NCBI GenBank assembly: GCA_017547995.1
Contig: JAFYNW010000361.1
Span: forward strand, 1 to 5,968
Source of the DNA: Clostridia bacterium
GTDB taxonomy: Bacteria > Bacillota > Clostridia > Oscillospirales > Butyricicoccaceae
Length of the DNA stretch: 5,968 nt
Reading direction: 5' to 3'
The notes under the pieces are model-generated. The model had not been told where the DNA came from. It was given only the letters and a program-made list of their open reading frames with translations, and ran no database searches. Positions 5,911-5,968 of the stretch are shown here, one piece after another. Position numbers and translations under genes: made by a program. Each line of letters starts with the position of its first letter. The first letter of the stretch is position 1.

Positions 5911-5932
5911 GACAGCACAAAAACGTGCTGTC
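5911..5932 (-). terminator. Intrinsic terminator of the gene entering from the right
   Basis: GACAGCAC and GTGCTGTC form a perfect 8-base-pair stem with a 6-base loop. On the minus strand it is followed at once by seven T residues and then ATA, a classical Rho-independent terminator. It starts six bases after a possible stop codon at 5939-5941. It separates the upstream gene from the S9 peptidase, which therefore probably has its own promoter between about 5772 and 5905. Confidence 0.8.
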
Positions 5933-5938
5933 TCAGCT

Positions 5939-5968
5939 TTACTTTCTTTCTCTGGACGCCTTGATAAA
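5939..5968 (-). CDS. Possible last nine codons of an unknown gene cut by the right edge
   Basis: One minus-strand frame reads FIKASRERK followed by TAA, with the stop six bases before the intrinsic terminator stem. The spacing and the charged tail suit the end of a gene, but nine residues cannot identify a product. The other two frames run into the terminator hairpin without stopping, which makes them less likely. Confidence 0.4.
   Translation of the reverse strand, partial: FIKASRERK

Overview
The window looks like chromosomal DNA from a Gram-positive anaerobe of the Clostridia. The reasons are consensus AAAGGAG ribosome sites 7-8 bases before three of the four starts, intermediate GC content, gene families common in that class, and intergenic regions full of short palindromic repeats. 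An Oscillospiraceae/Ruminococcus-like gut organism is my best guess, from memory of similar repeats; it is not proven by the sequence.

Every gene I can support is on the minus strand, so transcription runs from right to left. From the right: the possible last nine codons of an unknown gene, followed by a clear intrinsic terminator (5911-5932); a complete 645-residue S9 prolyl-oligopeptidase-family peptidase (3834-5771); a complete 524-residue D-aminoacylase / N-acyl-D-amino-acid deacylase family amidohydrolase (1952-3526); a 79-residue zinc-ribbon protein of unknown function (1555-1794); and the first 445 residues of a second S9-family peptidase, cut by the left edge (1-1335). The two S9 peptidases would release dipeptides or acyl-amino acids from oligopeptides in the cytoplasm. 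The amidohydrolase would remove acyl groups from D-amino acids or cleave related D-residue compounds. Together they suggest a peptide and D-amino-acid salvage neighbourhood, but gaps of 157-307 bases argue against one tightly coupled operon.

The unusual part is between the genes. Each of the four gaps carries short palindromes. Three gaps hold arrays in which a constant spacer alternates with small hairpins of different sequence, and each gap has its own spacer: AGTTATATT (about 1411-1504), ATATATCGCAT (about 1853-1946), and ATGAAT/ATTCAT (3546-3772). The last is a 227-base unit with perfect 10-base terminal inverted repeats and ten mini-hairpins in two oppositely oriented halves. A fourth repeat family, predicted to fold as a three-way junction, occurs twice (1499-1557 and 5830-5885). 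One copy supplies the stop codon of the zinc-ribbon gene. These modular hairpin arrays are the strongest candidate here for a poorly described system.
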